Part shown: positions 21,110 through 35,470 of the stretch, one piece after another
Layout of the letters: each line of letters opens with the position of its first letter
Numbering within the stretch: the first letter of the stretch is position 1
Origin: Dacryopinax spathularia
Lineage: Eukaryota > Basidiomycota > Dacrymycetes > Dacrymycetales > Dacrymycetaceae
Assembly (NCBI GenBank): GCA_037974965.1
Contig: JBBPFI010000013.1
Span: forward strand, 62,001 to 126,000
Length of the DNA: 64,000 bases
Reading direction: 5' to 3'
Notes under the pieces: generated by a model
The model's database searches: none
What the model was told of the DNA's origin: nothing
The model's input: the letters and a program-made list of their open reading frames with translations, nothing else
Position numbers and translations under genes: made by a program

Positions 21110-21715
21110 GGTCGCTAGCGGTCAGGAAAGAGGGAAAGCGGGAAACAGCACAATGCGTCTGAGACCCTAGCGTAACAAAACGAAGTTATTCAGGGGTACC
21201 GCCGCACCAGGCCCCTTACACGCTCATCAGCTGGGCAACTCTGTACAAACGCCGATATCTGCACGCAACACTTGCGATCCAACCGCTAACGCTATGCTAT
21301 TAGACTCATAGCTTCGGAGACATCCTGGAATCATCATACACGCAACGCCGGCGGACATAGAAGTATGCACCGAAATTCCGCAACCATTCATTGGCAATGG
21401 CGTGGAGATGGAGGGACGCTGCTAAAGCAAACGGTTGACAGCACGACTATGTGATGCAGGTCATCCGTGAACATAGCCCGCCACATACATCAGCAGACGG
21501 GCACTCTGTGTTATCCTGCACATGGTTGCGGGAATGGATAAACACGAACCTGTTTCTTCTCATCAAGGAACTTCTTGTACGGCCTTCTTTCCATCACGCT
21601 GCAGGGAGTATGTCCGCTGGACTTGAGGCAGCCCGGCTGTCATCGAGCTTCTCCTTATCAGCATGGTCATTATGACTCACACCGCAGTTATGCCGGGGCG
21701 TTGCTAATCTGGCGT
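21110..21715. other. Intergenic, nothing recognised
   Basis: Between the K6 start and the K7 relic. Short ORFs on both strands have no recognisable motif. Confidence 0.4.
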
Positions 21716-23083
21716 TCAACGCATGCCGGGTGCACGTTCGGAGTTGTCCCTTCTGGAAATTTGACTGGAAGCCATTTCACGGTTCGAATCTCGGATCAAC
21801 CTGCCGGTGCTGCCCTTAGCATGCCCGAACAATGCGGTTTCAACGCAGCGATGGATGTCCGTCTCGATTAGGCGCTGCCCGATAGGTGCTACCATGCGAC
21901 CATGCATCCAACTCGTGTCCTGCTGACCATTCTCGCGCGGTACCCTCTCCACCCAAGAAGCAACGCGCCATCCCTCTAAGCGAACCCTCAGGCAGACCGA
22001 GGATCAACTCCTGTGCTGGGAGTACTGAGAGAATGTACTGGTTGCTGACTTTGATCAAATGATGGGGACCCAGTCAGAACATCGACCAGCAGTAACGTGA
22101 ATGTCCGGGATGCCGAGTATCGAGGAGGGCTTTTCCTTCGTCGAGCCGCGTACCTCGTCCTTTACTTTGATAGCCCAATTGGCCGGCGTGATGTCTGCTC
22201 CCTCCTTAGGATCGCATGCGGCTGTGACGATGGACATACCGTCTAGGGGACGATTTGCATGCTGTGCAATAGCTAGAGCGCGATGCCTGCTTGCCAAGCA
22301 GAACGAGCTACTACATCCGGCCGCATATGCATGCTCCCTTGACGCGTCCTCCGAAATACAGCAGTCGGTTAAGGCTGGGTCCAGTGACGGGCTGAACAAG
22401 GCAGGTGTGGACTCCGTTCGCGCTCTTCTCTTCGAGGATCGACACTGGTATGCGGATGTGCCTCATAGCTTCGGCGTTTGGGTCTCCCGTCCCCAGCTTT
22501 TCTGCCATCCCCAGCTCACGCTCCACAACCTCACTCCGGTCCGCGGGAAGTCGCTTGATAGCCACCAGGCCACCGTTCGCCAAGTCCTGTGCCAGCCATA
22601 CCGTTGCTGGCCCCCCGCTTCCGAGCGTGTGAATGACCTCGAAGCGACCATCATTCAATCGGGAGCTGAGAGTGATGTGACAGTTGCCTCCAGGACTATA
22701 CGCTTCGTAATTCTCGCCTCCCTTGTCCATTGGATCAGCAAACCGCCGGGGGCTGCCATTGGCTAACGAGAATGGTTGAGGCACGGGGATGGACAGAGCA
22801 GATGCCGGAATGGACAGAGCAAATTCCTTTCCAGATTAGGGGGACAGACCCTGTGGTATAGAGCGTGATTGGCTCGTCTCGCTGGACGGAGTGGCGAATG
22901 ACGGCAAGCCGAGTGAAACAGGTGGTTTGGCGCTCGCGGTCGACGAGACATCCTCAAGATAGCCTGATGTCGGTTGAGGCGATGCAGTGGGCCGTTCACC
23001 ATGCCAGAGAGATACAAAAGCATTCTGGAGTATGGCTCAACAGACAAATGATTGCAAGCGAGGTGCTTGAGGTATGCGAACAT
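21716..23083 (-). pseudogene. Broken SRPK-like kinase K7
   Basis: ATG 23083 opens MFAYLKHLACNHLSVEPYSR, then the frame shifts within the proline-rich linker. The N-lobe is readable from 22784 (GGENYEAYSPGG, HTLGSGGPATVWLAQ, VAIKRLPAD) to a stop at 22311. The catalytic loop DITPANW lies in another frame, and sequence between KPSSILGIPD and the C-lobe is deleted, removing the metal-binding and APE segments. C-lobe fragments continue in two further frames to 21716. Closest to K1 in sequence. Non-functional. Confidence 0.82.
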
Positions 23084-23414
23084 GGACGGTCTTCCGATAT
23101 GTCGATACTACAGACCGTCAGTCCCAGCAAAGCATCCCCCGTCCGAGACCCCAGCAACGTACACGATGTCGACGATGGGACACATGCACAAAAGGATGCG
23201 TTGAGAGCGCAGAATGCTCTGCGCCATCCAACGTTCATTTGCTACCGATCTAGTCGAGGAGATAGAGTGCAGGTCAAACACGACACAGAACGAAACAAAG
23301 ACGGCAGCGAACTTCATGTTATACATGTCTTGCGCGGCGCAGCTTCCAGCCATGCACGGTCGACCGTACGTCCACATCCCCCGGGTCATCAGCGAACATC
23401 GCCTGCCGCCCAAG

Positions 23415-24374
23415 TTAGCTCAACGCCTCTTCCCTGATGGACGAAAACCGGACCTGTTTCTTCTCCTCAAAGAACTTCTCGCACACCCACCCTCTCCCCT
23501 CCGCAAGCTTAAAGAACTCCAGATCCTTCTCCGCCAGATGCGGCCTATGGTGCGTATAGAACACTAGCACGCTCGGGTCGTCCGTCTGCGGTTCCGGGTC
23601 GGTCAGGAGCTCGCAGGATTTCAGGAGGGCTTCGTGTTGCGAGTGGTTGAATACTAGGTCGCTGAGGAGGACGAGGTCGAAGTATCTGGAAGGGTGGATG
23701 GAGGATAGGAGAGGAGCGGGATTGGCGCCCCAGACATAGCCCTGCCCGGGAATTGAGTCATGTATGCATCCAACCTATACGGTACGGCTCACCTGGACTT
23801 CGACACCGCTGCGCCACGCCTCGGGTATGTTCTGCTCCACGTTGTATTCCAGATTTTCGACTAGCGAACAATCAGGATAGTCCGTAATCACCGTCTATCA
23901 CACATTCAGAGAGCACTCAGGCAGAAGGAGGGTCAGCGACGCACCTTCCTCGCTCCCTTCAAAGCAGCGACCAAAGCCGGCAACCCTCCCCCAGCTCCGA
24001 GCTCCAGCACAGTCCGCCCAAGATACAACGAAGGCGTACGCTCGAGATACTTCGCCAAACAAATGCCTGAGTTCCAGAGATAATGTCCCCATAGCGGATG
24101 CTGCCACCGAAAGAAACTCAGCCTCAAAGATACACACTCAACATCTGCTGCGGACGTACCGAACCAACTAGACGAATGCTCAGCCTCGTGCCGCTCGAGC
24201 TGTCTGGTACAGGGTTATCGAGGTCGTAGTACGCTACTGTCGGTTCGGGCGGTGGTGGACTAGGCGGTTCCTGCGCGAAATTAGCAAATGGGAGAGGGAG
24301 TAGGGGGCAGCAGAAGCTCTACCTGCCTCGAAGACGTCGCCTAGAGCAAGATCATCCGCTTCGTTGCTAGACAT
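23415..24374 (-). CDS. EFM7: EFM7-type protein N-methyltransferase (copy B, intact)
   Basis: Five exons, all multiples of three: 24327-24374, 24160-24270, 23945-24100, 23793-23894, 23415-23741 (247 residues). Recognisable EFM7/NNT1 features: MSSNEADDLALGDVFE start, HPLWGHYLWNSG, SAM motif I VLELGAGGGLPALVAAL, VITDYPD, GYVWGANP, LVLLSDLVFNHSQHEALL, LVFYTHHRPHLAEKD. In yeast EFM7 methylates the N-terminal Gly and Lys of eEF1A in the cytosol; same role inferred. Intron 1 has a GC donor (GAG|GCAGGT), needed to keep frame and conserved in the decayed copy. A good candidate for the only working EFM7 of the two here. Confidence 0.87.
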
Positions 24375-24803
24375 ACTGCAGTGGACCGACAGGAGCAGTG
24401 ATGGGCTGACAAAAGTGGTCGAACAGGATGAGTGGTAGTGACGATCAAACTTGGACAATGGTTGTTCCTTCTCGTCGTTATGATCGACGTTGGAATGCGG
24501 CAAAGCTTTTCAGGGATAGGCTCGTCGCCGCCGATGACAACGAGCTGTACGCGCCTCATCACACGCGGCCGCCATCAACGCGTTTCAACGACGCCCTCGG
24601 CCAATATTGTCAACAACGAGGATTATTCCTGTTGGACATCACATTCCACTTATGTAAAGAATCTCTTGGAATAAGGGATGAGCCCTGATGGATGGATGAT
24701 ACGAACCCGGCGTCGTGATGCAGCAGCAGCAGCAGTTCACCGCCCCTTCGCCTTCGCGACTATTTAAGCGCCTTTTACGGATACCATCTCAGTTCCAACA
24801 TTG

Positions 24804-25537
24804 ATGATGCTCATGCCGCTGCTCGTATACCTGCCCGCTATTATAGCCATAGTCGCAGCTCAAGAGACGTACGTTGCCCACGTTCTGCTGACCGAACACC
24901 GCGCTGAATGCAGCTCGTGCTGGCAGCGTACCTCCCATCACGGACCAAGAGAACAAATCCGTAGGCACAGCAGGGATAGTCGCTCTCGTCCTCACAGCCG
25001 GTACGCCCCTTTCCCTTCCCATCTCCCCCCCACCCCTGAGCAGCTCACAAACTGACGCTGGAGAAAGTCGTATTCCTGACCTTGGTGGGATGTGTCGTTC
25101 CCTGGCGCAAGCTGTGGCACAGGGTTGCTCGGTCTCGGTCTCGAGCGGAGCAGTATAAGGATTTGGAGGTGGACGCGGAGGAAGGGGCGCCGTTAAGGAG
25201 TATGCAGAGGAGTGAGGCGTCTTCTTTACGGACTATGGTCAACAGTGCCCCCGAGTCGGTTGAGGGCGAGGAGCGAGTTGTCGACGAAGCGCGTGCGGAA
25301 GTCGGAGGGCTGTCAACAACTGCCTCAGAGGAGACCATCGTATGCCCCTCCTCCTTCTTCTGCACCTGCACACCCACTGATCCGCACGCTCAGAAACCGC
25401 CAGACGAGACTACCCAACAAGGACTGTACGACCCTGCCCAAGATCCCGCATATCCGAAAGAAGGAGATCGGAGATATCGCGGTGGAGAGGGGAACAAGCG
25501 GTTCATGGTTGGAGGGCTGTTGGGCGCTGGTACATGA
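24804..25537 (+). CDS. Two-TM membrane protein of unknown family (copy B, intact)
   Basis: Four exons keep frame: 24804-24868, 24927-25000, 25044-25339, 25394-25537 (192 residues). Exon 1 is nearly all hydrophobic (MMLMPLLVYLPAIIAIVAA). A second hydrophobic region runs SVGTAGIVALVLTA and KVVFLTLVGCVVPW, followed by a basic patch (RKLWHRVARSRSRAEQYK) and an acidic Ser/Glu-rich tail. The first helix could be a signal anchor, the second a hairpin or single span. No family recognised. It sits divergent from EFM7 and is retained with it in both duplicated blocks. Confidence 0.6.
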
Positions 25538-26015
25538 GCACCCGACAGCGGGGCCTTGTGCTTGTACGGCCATCATGACGCGTCCCCTTCCGAGACGACT
25601 ATGGCGGACATTTCCTCACGTTTCTTTCTCTGTTATCGGACTACGGACAATGGTACGCGGAGAATACTCAGGATAGCGCAGCCAGGGACAAGGCAGCGCA
25701 GCATCTTCCCTACCAGGAGTCCTACTGCATCTCCCCGTTCCTAGAGCCTTTCCTACGACCCGCATTCCTTCTAATTCTCATTGATTGTGAGATATTACAA
25801 ACGTGACCAACGAAAGTGGATGTGACGCAATGTACGGCACGCGTTTCGGCGGCTGCGCGTCGGACGTCGCAGCTTGGCAGAACGGGTCTGCGACTGGAAT
25901 GTGTAAGGCGGGCGCAGCACCGACTGTACCTTCGACGGGAACGTGCGAAAAGGGCCGTCCGCTGTCCGAGACGACGACGTTTGATGGGAAAGCATCGGTC
26001 TACTTAAGTCCAGCC

Positions 26016-26876
26016 ATGGCGAGCGAACCGACAGTCCAGCAGCCTGCGGAAAACAGCAAAGACGCCGAAGCAAGGGAGACGACCATGTCCCGCCCCGTGC
26101 CAGAACCGCTCAAGCTCTTCGTCTTCGAGAAACCCGCCGACGTGCCCTCTTCCTCCTACTACTGCCAGAAACTCGAGACCTACCTGCGCATCACCGGTAT
26201 CCCCTACAGCACGCAATACACCCTGCCCTTCTCTGCTCCAAAGGGCAAGCTTCCCTTCGTCCAATTCCCCCACGGGGAGAAGCTGCCCGATTCATTCTTC
26301 ATCATCCAGAGGTTATCGTCGAATGGGCAAGGCAGGGACCTGGACGAGCACCTAGGGCCGGAGAGGAAGACGGATTCCCAGGCCTGGGTGGGGTGGATCG
26401 ATGATCGCGTTTATCCGGCGACGGTATGGACCCGGTTTGGGAGGGACGAGAACTGGGCCGAGCTGTATAGGGAGGTGTTTGCCCAGGTCCCGTTCGGGGT
26501 GAGGCAGGTCGTCGCTTGGCAGATGAGGAGAGGCGCAAGGGCCTCTTTGTGGGGGCACGGGGTAGCCAGGCACTCGGACAAAGAGGTGGAGGAGATACTG
26601 GGAGGGTTCCTCGATGCCCTGCTTGTGAAGGTTGACGCGCTCGACGGTCGGGAAGGGGGGAAGGGGAAGGACTGGCTGATGGGAGGAGAGGAGCCGAGCA
26701 TGGTTGATGTGTGCGTGTTTGCGTGGTGCGCGAATTGTTTGGGCACGAGAGCGAATCCGTTTGTTCGGGGACGGTTGTTGGGGAGTGAGAGGTTGAGGGG
26801 TTGGCTGGAGAGGAGGACGAGGGAGTGGTTCCCGGAGTATGAGGGGTTGCTGAAGCTGCTAAAGGACGGAGAATGA
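26016..26876 (+). CDS. Fax-like glutathione S-transferase
   Basis: Single-exon frame of 286 residues from ATG 26016; the frame is open further upstream but lacks conserved sequence there. N-terminal thioredoxin-like domain: LFVFEKPADVPSSSYYCQKLE, ITGIPYSTQY, KGKLPFVQFPHGEKLPDSFF. C-terminal helical domain ends DWLMGGEEPSMVDVCVFAWC. This is the metaxin/failed-axon-connections subgroup of GSTs, where CxxC-like or Ser residues replace the classical Tyr. It probably conjugates or binds glutathione; substrate unknown. It opens the metabolic part of the window. Confidence 0.78.
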   Translation: MASEPTVQQPAENSKDAEARETTMSRPVPEPLKLFVFEKPADVPSSSYYCQKLETYLRITGIPYSTQYTLPFSAPKGKLPFVQFPHGEKLPDSFFIIQRLSSNGQGRDLDEHLGPERKTDSQAWVGWIDDRVYPATVWTRFGRDENWAELYREVFAQVPFGVRQVVAWQMRRGARASLWGHGVARHSDKEVEEILGGFLDALLVKVDALDGREGGKGKDWLMGGEEPSMVDVCVFAWCANCLGTRANPFVRGRLLGSERLRGWLERRTREWFPEYEGLLKLLKDGE

Positions 26877-29313
<2,437 letters not shown>

Positions 29314-29600
29314 AGATATGTGTCCCTGTCGTATATTATCAACAAGGGTTTGTGCCTTGTTTGCGAGGGACTACGCAGGGGAGAGATAGACACGGGAAGG
29401 TTGACTTCGGCATGTTGACGCGTCATCTGGCTCGGCGCGGTCCACGACTACCAACCACTCAATTTCCCATGCCATGGCTGTTCGTTTCACGCACAGACCA
29501 ATAAGAATAAATTGACACCATCTTTGTCCTACTTCTGCCGTGCCAAAACATCGTGTCCCCACCCGTCCTGTCACTAAGTCTAAGCTTGATCGAGCGCGTC

Positions 29601-30860
29601 ATGTTCGAGCACTTCAACCCCACCCGGGACATACCCAACCTCACAGGCCGCACAGCGCTCATAACAGGCGCCAACTCCGGCATAGGCTTCCAAACCGCGC
29701 TCCACCTCTCAAAAAGCGGGGCGAAAGTCTACATCACGTGCCGGTCTGAGGCAAAGGCGTTGGACACGATCCGGCGGCTGGAGGAGGCGAATCCGGCGTT
29801 GGTGGGGACGGGGAGGGTGGGGTGGTTGGTTTTGGATTTGAGTGATGTTAGGGGGACGAGGGAGGCGGCGGAGGAGTTTTTGAGGAAGGAGGAGAGGTTG
29901 GATATTTTGAGTGCGTAGTTCTGTCCCTCTTGCTCAGAATTTAATACTGAGCGGGGAGGGCAGTCAATAATGCTGCCCAGCTGGCTTCGCGCTTCAATCT
30001 GACTTCGGAGGGGCTGTCGGACATCTTTGCAACCAAGTACGTCACACTTTGAGCGGTTAGCGGCTTAAGATTTGACCGCCGTTGCAGCCACGTCGGGCCG
30101 TTCGTGTTCACGACGACGCTCCTCCCTCTGATGGAAGCGACATCCAAGCTCCCGGGAGCAGACGTGCGGATCATCACTGTACATCTCACTTCCACTCGAT
30201 GCTGGAGCAGCCTGTCTGACCGGAAAGCCAGGTGGCATCTTCCCAGCATCTAAGCGCCCCGACAACAACGAAGTTCGAGACCGTCGAAGACTTCCGCGAA
30301 AAGTTTGCGCCTGAGGGCAAGGAGGACAAGATGAGCGCGTGCATGGCTCGATACAGTGCGTCCACATTTCAGAGCCCGTGAGAGGCGGCTGAATAAGAGG
30401 CAGGACAATCCAAGCTGGCCAATGTGCTGTTTGCGAAGGAGCTCCAGAAGAGGCTGGACGCTGCTGGCTTGCCGATCCTTTCGATCTCTTTGCATCCTGG
30501 TAATACAGCCACAGGTCAGCTCCACCTGATTGTTTTAAGTTGGACCAGACTGACTTAGGAAATACCCGGTCGGCAGAGGGCGCCGAAAAGATGGTCCGCG
30601 AAATACTCCCAGGAGGCGCCGCCTACGCCCTCCTAACGCTGTTCATCATGACCCCTCAACAAGGCGCGATCACCCAGCTCTTCGCGGCCACTAGCCCAGA
30701 CGTGCGCAGAGAGAAAGAGAAGTACGCGGGACAGTATTTGGTGCCTTATGGCTGCGTTGCTAAGCCGAGCAGTCTGGCGAGGAAGGAGGGTATGTCCGAG
30801 CAACTTTGTGAGTTGACGGAGAGGGTTGTCAGAGAGATTCTGGAGAATGGGAGCGTCTGA
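29601..30860 (+). CDS. Short-chain dehydrogenase/reductase 1 (retinol dehydrogenase-like)
   Basis: Multi-exon gene from ATG 29601 (MFEHFNPTRDIPNL). Cofactor motif TGANSGIG, then LDIL-INNAAQLASRFNLTSE (intron within the NNAA segment), ATN-HVGPFVFTTTLLPLME, MARY-RQSKLANVLFAKEL with catalytic Tyr and Lys spaced YxxxK across an intron, ISLHPG, and C-terminal GGAAYALLTLFIMTPQQGAI. Expected NAD(P)H-dependent alcohol/ketone oxidoreductase, likely membrane-associated through the C-terminal hydrophobic stretch. Tandem paralogue of the next gene. Confidence 0.82.
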
Positions 30861-31191
30861 TCATACTTCATCGATCAGCGGTATGGTCACCCGCAAGTGT
30901 GCAGCTGTTTGGAAAGTTGATGATGATAGACAATACCCTTCTGCTGATATCTAGTGATGTAAGTTGTTGATGGATGATCAGAAGAGACGCGAGTCACGTG
31001 CGGCCAAACTCGGCATCCCTTTACGCGTCCCTCAGTCAGGGACCCGGATCAGATCGGAATCACGGGGAAGACAGACAACGACCACATGCACCCATCATCG
31101 AGAGTGATAGAGACAGAAATGGTATAAGGCCTGACGCGGACCATTCTTTGGGCTTGATAGCAGCGCCGATCATCTAGTGCCAAGAGAGACG

Positions 31192-32461
31192 ATGTTCGGC
31201 TTCGGCCCCAACTTCAATCCGGACACCGACATCCCCGACTTGACGGGACGCGTCGCCCTCGTCACGGGCGCCAACTCCGGCTTAGGCTACCTAACGGTCT
31301 TACATCTCGCGAGCCATGGTGCGAAGGTCTATTTAACTACGCGGTCGGAAGAGAAGGCGCTCGATACGGTTAGGAGGCTGGAGCAGGCGAACCCGAAGTT
31401 GAAGGATTCGGGGCTGCTACAGTGGTTGATCTTGGATTTGGGGTTGGTTACGAAGGCGAAGGCTGCGGCTGAGGAGTTCATGAGGCGGGAGACACGGTTG
31501 GATCTCTTGAGTGCGTCGCATGCCGGCATGCATTGACTGTGTATGCTAAATGTGCCTGGGATTAGTCAACAATGCCGCCCAGCTCGGAACGCCGTTCAAG
31601 CTGACCCCCGAGGGGCTGTCCGACATCTTCGCTGCCAAGTACGCATCCTAGGCTCTGTCAACTGAGCCGAGCTGACCATACGGCAACAGCCATGTCTCCC
31701 CCTTCGAATTCAGCACCACCCTCATGCCTCTCCTTGAAGCAACGGCCAGACAGCCCGACTCCGACGTTCGCGTCATAACCGTACGCCCCCTTCCGAACCC
31801 TGCTAAACCTTCGCTGACCAGATCGTAGATGTCCTCTGTTGAACACTTTCAAGCACCCACGAAAACGCAATTCGACAGTGTCGACGACTTCCGCGACCCA
31901 TGTGGGTCGGCGTCAAATCCGGACACGATGACAGCCAAGATGGCTCGATATCGTACGTCTCTCCCCTTTCCAGCATATGTTGGGTTGACGTGTTGATGGG
32001 AACGAAAGGACACGCCAAGCTTGCGAATGTCTTGTTTGCAAAGGAGCTGCAGAGACGGTGGGACGAGGCTGGCGTGCCGGCTATATCGATGTCACTCCAC
32101 CCTGGCGTGGTCGCCACTGGTACGCCCCTCACTGCCAGCATATATGCCTGTCCTTCTAACGGGTTGGGATGAATCAGAGGGATCAGAGAAACTCATCCGT
32201 TCTTTCGGCGGCGCCTTCGCCTGGTGGCTCCTCCGCGCCCTGTTCATAGTCGACATAAACCAAGGTGTCATCACCGGTCTCTACGCGGCCACGAGCCCCG
32301 ATATACTTAAGGAAAGGCAGAAGTTCAAGGGGCAGTATATTGTTCCGTTTGGGAAGGTGGGGAAGGCGAGTGAGCTTGCGAGGAAGGAGGGTGTGGCGGA
32401 GCGCCTGTGGGAGTTGACGGAGAGGGTCGTCAAGGAGATATTGGAGAAGGGGTCGATTTGA
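31192..32461 (+). CDS. Short-chain dehydrogenase/reductase 2
   Basis: ATG 31192 (MFGFGPNFNPDTDIPDLTGR). TGANSGLG cofactor motif, VNNAAQLGTPFKLTPEGLSD after an intron, HVSPFEFSTTLMPLLEA, MARY-RHAKLANVLFAKEL (YxxxK across an intron), ISMSLHPGVVATG, C-terminal AWWLLRALFIVDINQGVITG. Same exon layout as the preceding gene, so a tandem duplication. About 330 bp separates the two. Substrate unknown. Confidence 0.82.
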
Positions 32462-33124
32462 GAAGATATTGCTACCTTGTGTACTATATTGATGCAGGAC
32501 CACCACTCTTGCGACCCAGGTCATTAATGAACATCGCTACTTCTGTACTCGACTCAGCACAAACAGTCTTTGGACGTTTCCTTCGGCTTCTCGGCCCGAA
32601 AGCGGGGTAACAATGAGACCCTGAAATATGACGCATACCATTCCGATGATCTGAACCTTCTTTCGCACATCTCAGATCGGAACTGCCATGCTGCTCAGCT
32701 CAGCACGTCCACCAGACCTACGTCTGCTATGATATGAACCGCTACAGAGAAGCAACTTTCCTCGCCTGGCCGGTAAAGCAGATCGCCCGAAGCCGGCAGG
32801 CCCATCGGGCCGATCGGCTTCCCCATTGACTTCCGGAAAACCCGTGACGCGCGCCGCGCTGCTTCCTTTGTCCTTCTCGTCTTCTCTGAACTTTCCTTAC
32901 GGCGACACGCATGGAGAACACCAACGTCCACCTCGACAGCTGACTGCTTTACCTGCTGGGTTGAATAGGCTGGCTGGGTGAAGCGCGTTAACGTCGGAAT
33001 ATGGTTGCTGGTGGACTGGCATACCCCGCAGAGGCGTTATGCCGAGCTGGGCGGGCGGTCTATATATGCCTGGGATGTTGACATATTCGGCTTGTGAGCT
33101 GTTGACGTCCGTCTTTCGTCCAAT
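32462..33124. other. Intergenic region upstream of esterase 1
   Basis: No gene supported. A TATA-like TATATATG lies at 33061-33068, about 60 bp before the esterase ATG. Confidence 0.35.
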
Positions 33125-35060
33125 ATGGTCCTCGCTGCTCTCCTCTGTGCGGCGAGCCTCGCTGCTACCGCCCTGGGATGGACGACCCCGCCCACCGCTA
33201 CGACGCTGAACGGCACCTACACAGGCGTCAACGCCGACGAATTCAACCAGCAGTTCTTCCTCGGCATGCCCTTTGCCCAGCAGCCCGTTGGCGACTTACG
33301 ACTCCGGGCTCCCTTGTCGCTGAATACCTCTTGGACTGGGACGAGGGACGCGAGCAACTATTCGGCGATTTGTCCGGGGTTCCCGATTGCCTCGGGGGCG
33401 GATGACGATAAAGGGTATGAGCTGAGCGAGGCGTGTTTGACGATTAACGTTATTCGCCCGAATACCGTTGCGGCTGGGTCTAACGTTCCTGGTACCTGAC
33501 CTCCAACTGCCGGGCGGCCCGTATCCTGATATGCTTCTTAGTGGTTGCTTGGATCTACGGAGGTGGATTCTCCATGGGCGGTAGTGTACGTCCTACACTT
33601 GCTCGTCTGCGGAACGCTTGCTGATCGGATGTAGGCCGATCACCGCTACAATGGTAGCTGGATCGTTCAGCGCTCTCAAGAGATGGGAAGCCCAATCATC
33701 TTCACCTCCTTTAACTACCGTGTGCACGCCTTTGGCTTCCTCGGTGGGTCTGAGGTACATGCCGCCGGGCTAGAGAACCTTGGCTTGCTCGATCAGCGAC
33801 TCGCCCTCCAATGGCTCCAAGAGAACGTCGCTGCCTTCGGTGGCGACCCGACTAAGGTCACCATCATGGGCGAGAGCGCAGGGGCGATGAGCATCGCCAA
33901 CCACCTCACCGCTTATGGAGGTCGGGACGACCATCTTTTCCGCGGTGCAATTATGGAGTCCGGTTCGCCCACAACCGAGAACTATCAGTCCATCCAGCAG
34001 CTGGAGCCGATGTACCAGAGCGTGGTCACCAAGGCCGGATGTGCGAATGATAGCGATACGCTCAGCTGCCTGAGGGGTGTCTCGTATGATACGTTCAGGA
34101 TGGCGACGAATGGGACGACTTGGCAGCCTACTATTGATGGAGTCTATATCCCTTACAGCCCGACTCAGCTGCTTAAGGAGGGCAACTTCATCAAGGTTCC
34201 GCTGTTGACTGGAGCGTGAGCACCTTCCGTCACCCACTGATTGGGATCGACTTGACTTCTTCCGCAGCAACACCGACGAAGGCACGTCATTCACGCTTGG
34301 AAAGGGCATCAACACTACCGATCAGCTGGCCGCAGCGCTGGCAAGTACGTACTTGTCAGACAGAGCTTTGCGCGAGACTGATTATGCGTCAGCCGGATAT
34401 CCCATGCTCTCGAACGCGTCAATCTCTCAGATCATCAGCCTCTATCCCAATAACCCTGCCGAAGGTTGTCCCTACAACACAGGTGACGGACTCCTGCCTA
34501 GTGGTTATCTCGACAAAGTGGCTGCCAGCATCGGAGGCGACATCGTGCGACCTCTTCAATGGCCAACTGTGCCGAAGCTGACAATGTTTTGTAGGTGATG
34601 GTTGGTCCTCGCCGTCTCATGGCTCAGTCTGCAAGCTGGTATGCGCCTGTGTACTCCTATCGGTACAACCAGGTCCCCATCAACGGCACGATGGAAACCG
34701 GAGGTAAGCGTCCCGTCGGCGATAAGACACATGCTCACCTTCCACCTAGTCACCCACTTCACGGAGGTCGCACACGTCTTCTCAAACCCACTCATGACCC
34801 AGAACCCACTCGGCAACCGCCCGCGCGACCTCGCACTTGCCAACCTGATGACATCGATGTGGATCAGCTTCGTGCACGACCAGCATCCGAATAACAACTA
34901 CGTTTCTGGCGCTCCCTACTGGCCCAGTTACGCCGACGGCCCGAAGAATATGGTTTTCCAGCAGACGGGACTCGGAGCTGGGAGTTATGTCAAGGATGAC
35001 ACTTTCCGTTCGGATGGAATTGCCTTCATCAATGGTTTGGGGGCTGAGCTGGAACATTAA
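33125..35060 (+). CDS. Secreted type-B carboxylesterase/lipase 1
   Basis: ATG 33125 opens a signal peptide (MVLAALLCAASLAATALG). Then GTYTGVNADEFNQQFFLGMP, FAQQPVGDLRLRAP, oxyanion region WIYGGGFSMGGS, FNYRVHAFGFLGG, LGLLDQRLALQWLQENVAAF, nucleophile elbow GESAGAMS, NTDEGTSF, and the His-bearing VTHFTEVAHVFSNP near the C-terminus. Several N-glycosylation-type sites. Introns follow the oxyanion loop and interrupt the C-terminal half. Expected extracellular ester hydrolase of the cholinesterase/Candida lipase family. Tandem with the next gene. Confidence 0.86.
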
Positions 35061-35470
35061 ATACCGGTGCGGTCAATAACCATCTTTGTCGGAGATACGA
35101 ACATGTCGGACATAAGAAATGTAAACAAACCGCGTCGCCGACGCGTTCAAGCCGAGTGAACCACCACCTCCTCTCATGCAATCTCTGCTTGAGGCAGTCA
35201 GCTTGATCTGAATGTGCACTGACCGATATCAAGTCGAGAGCGTTGCTGGCACCTAGGTCTACCTTCTTATGTGGAGGCAGAATGGAAGGCATGCGGGGCG
35301 TCGGTTCACCTCCCAGTTTGGGAATCACCGTACCGATGGAGGTCTTCTCGTTCTTCTTGCCTCTCTCTCGGCGAATTGTCAGCCCTATTGCGCTTCTTTC
35401 CACTGTGCACTACGGGCTATAAGGATGGGATGGAGCGAGAACGGGCCTTGTGAAGGGCAAGTCCAACAAC

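Noticed and set aside
21775-21800. GGTTCGAATC resembling a tRNA T-loop
   Set aside because: No acceptor, D or anticodon stem around it, and it lies in the K7 kinase relic.
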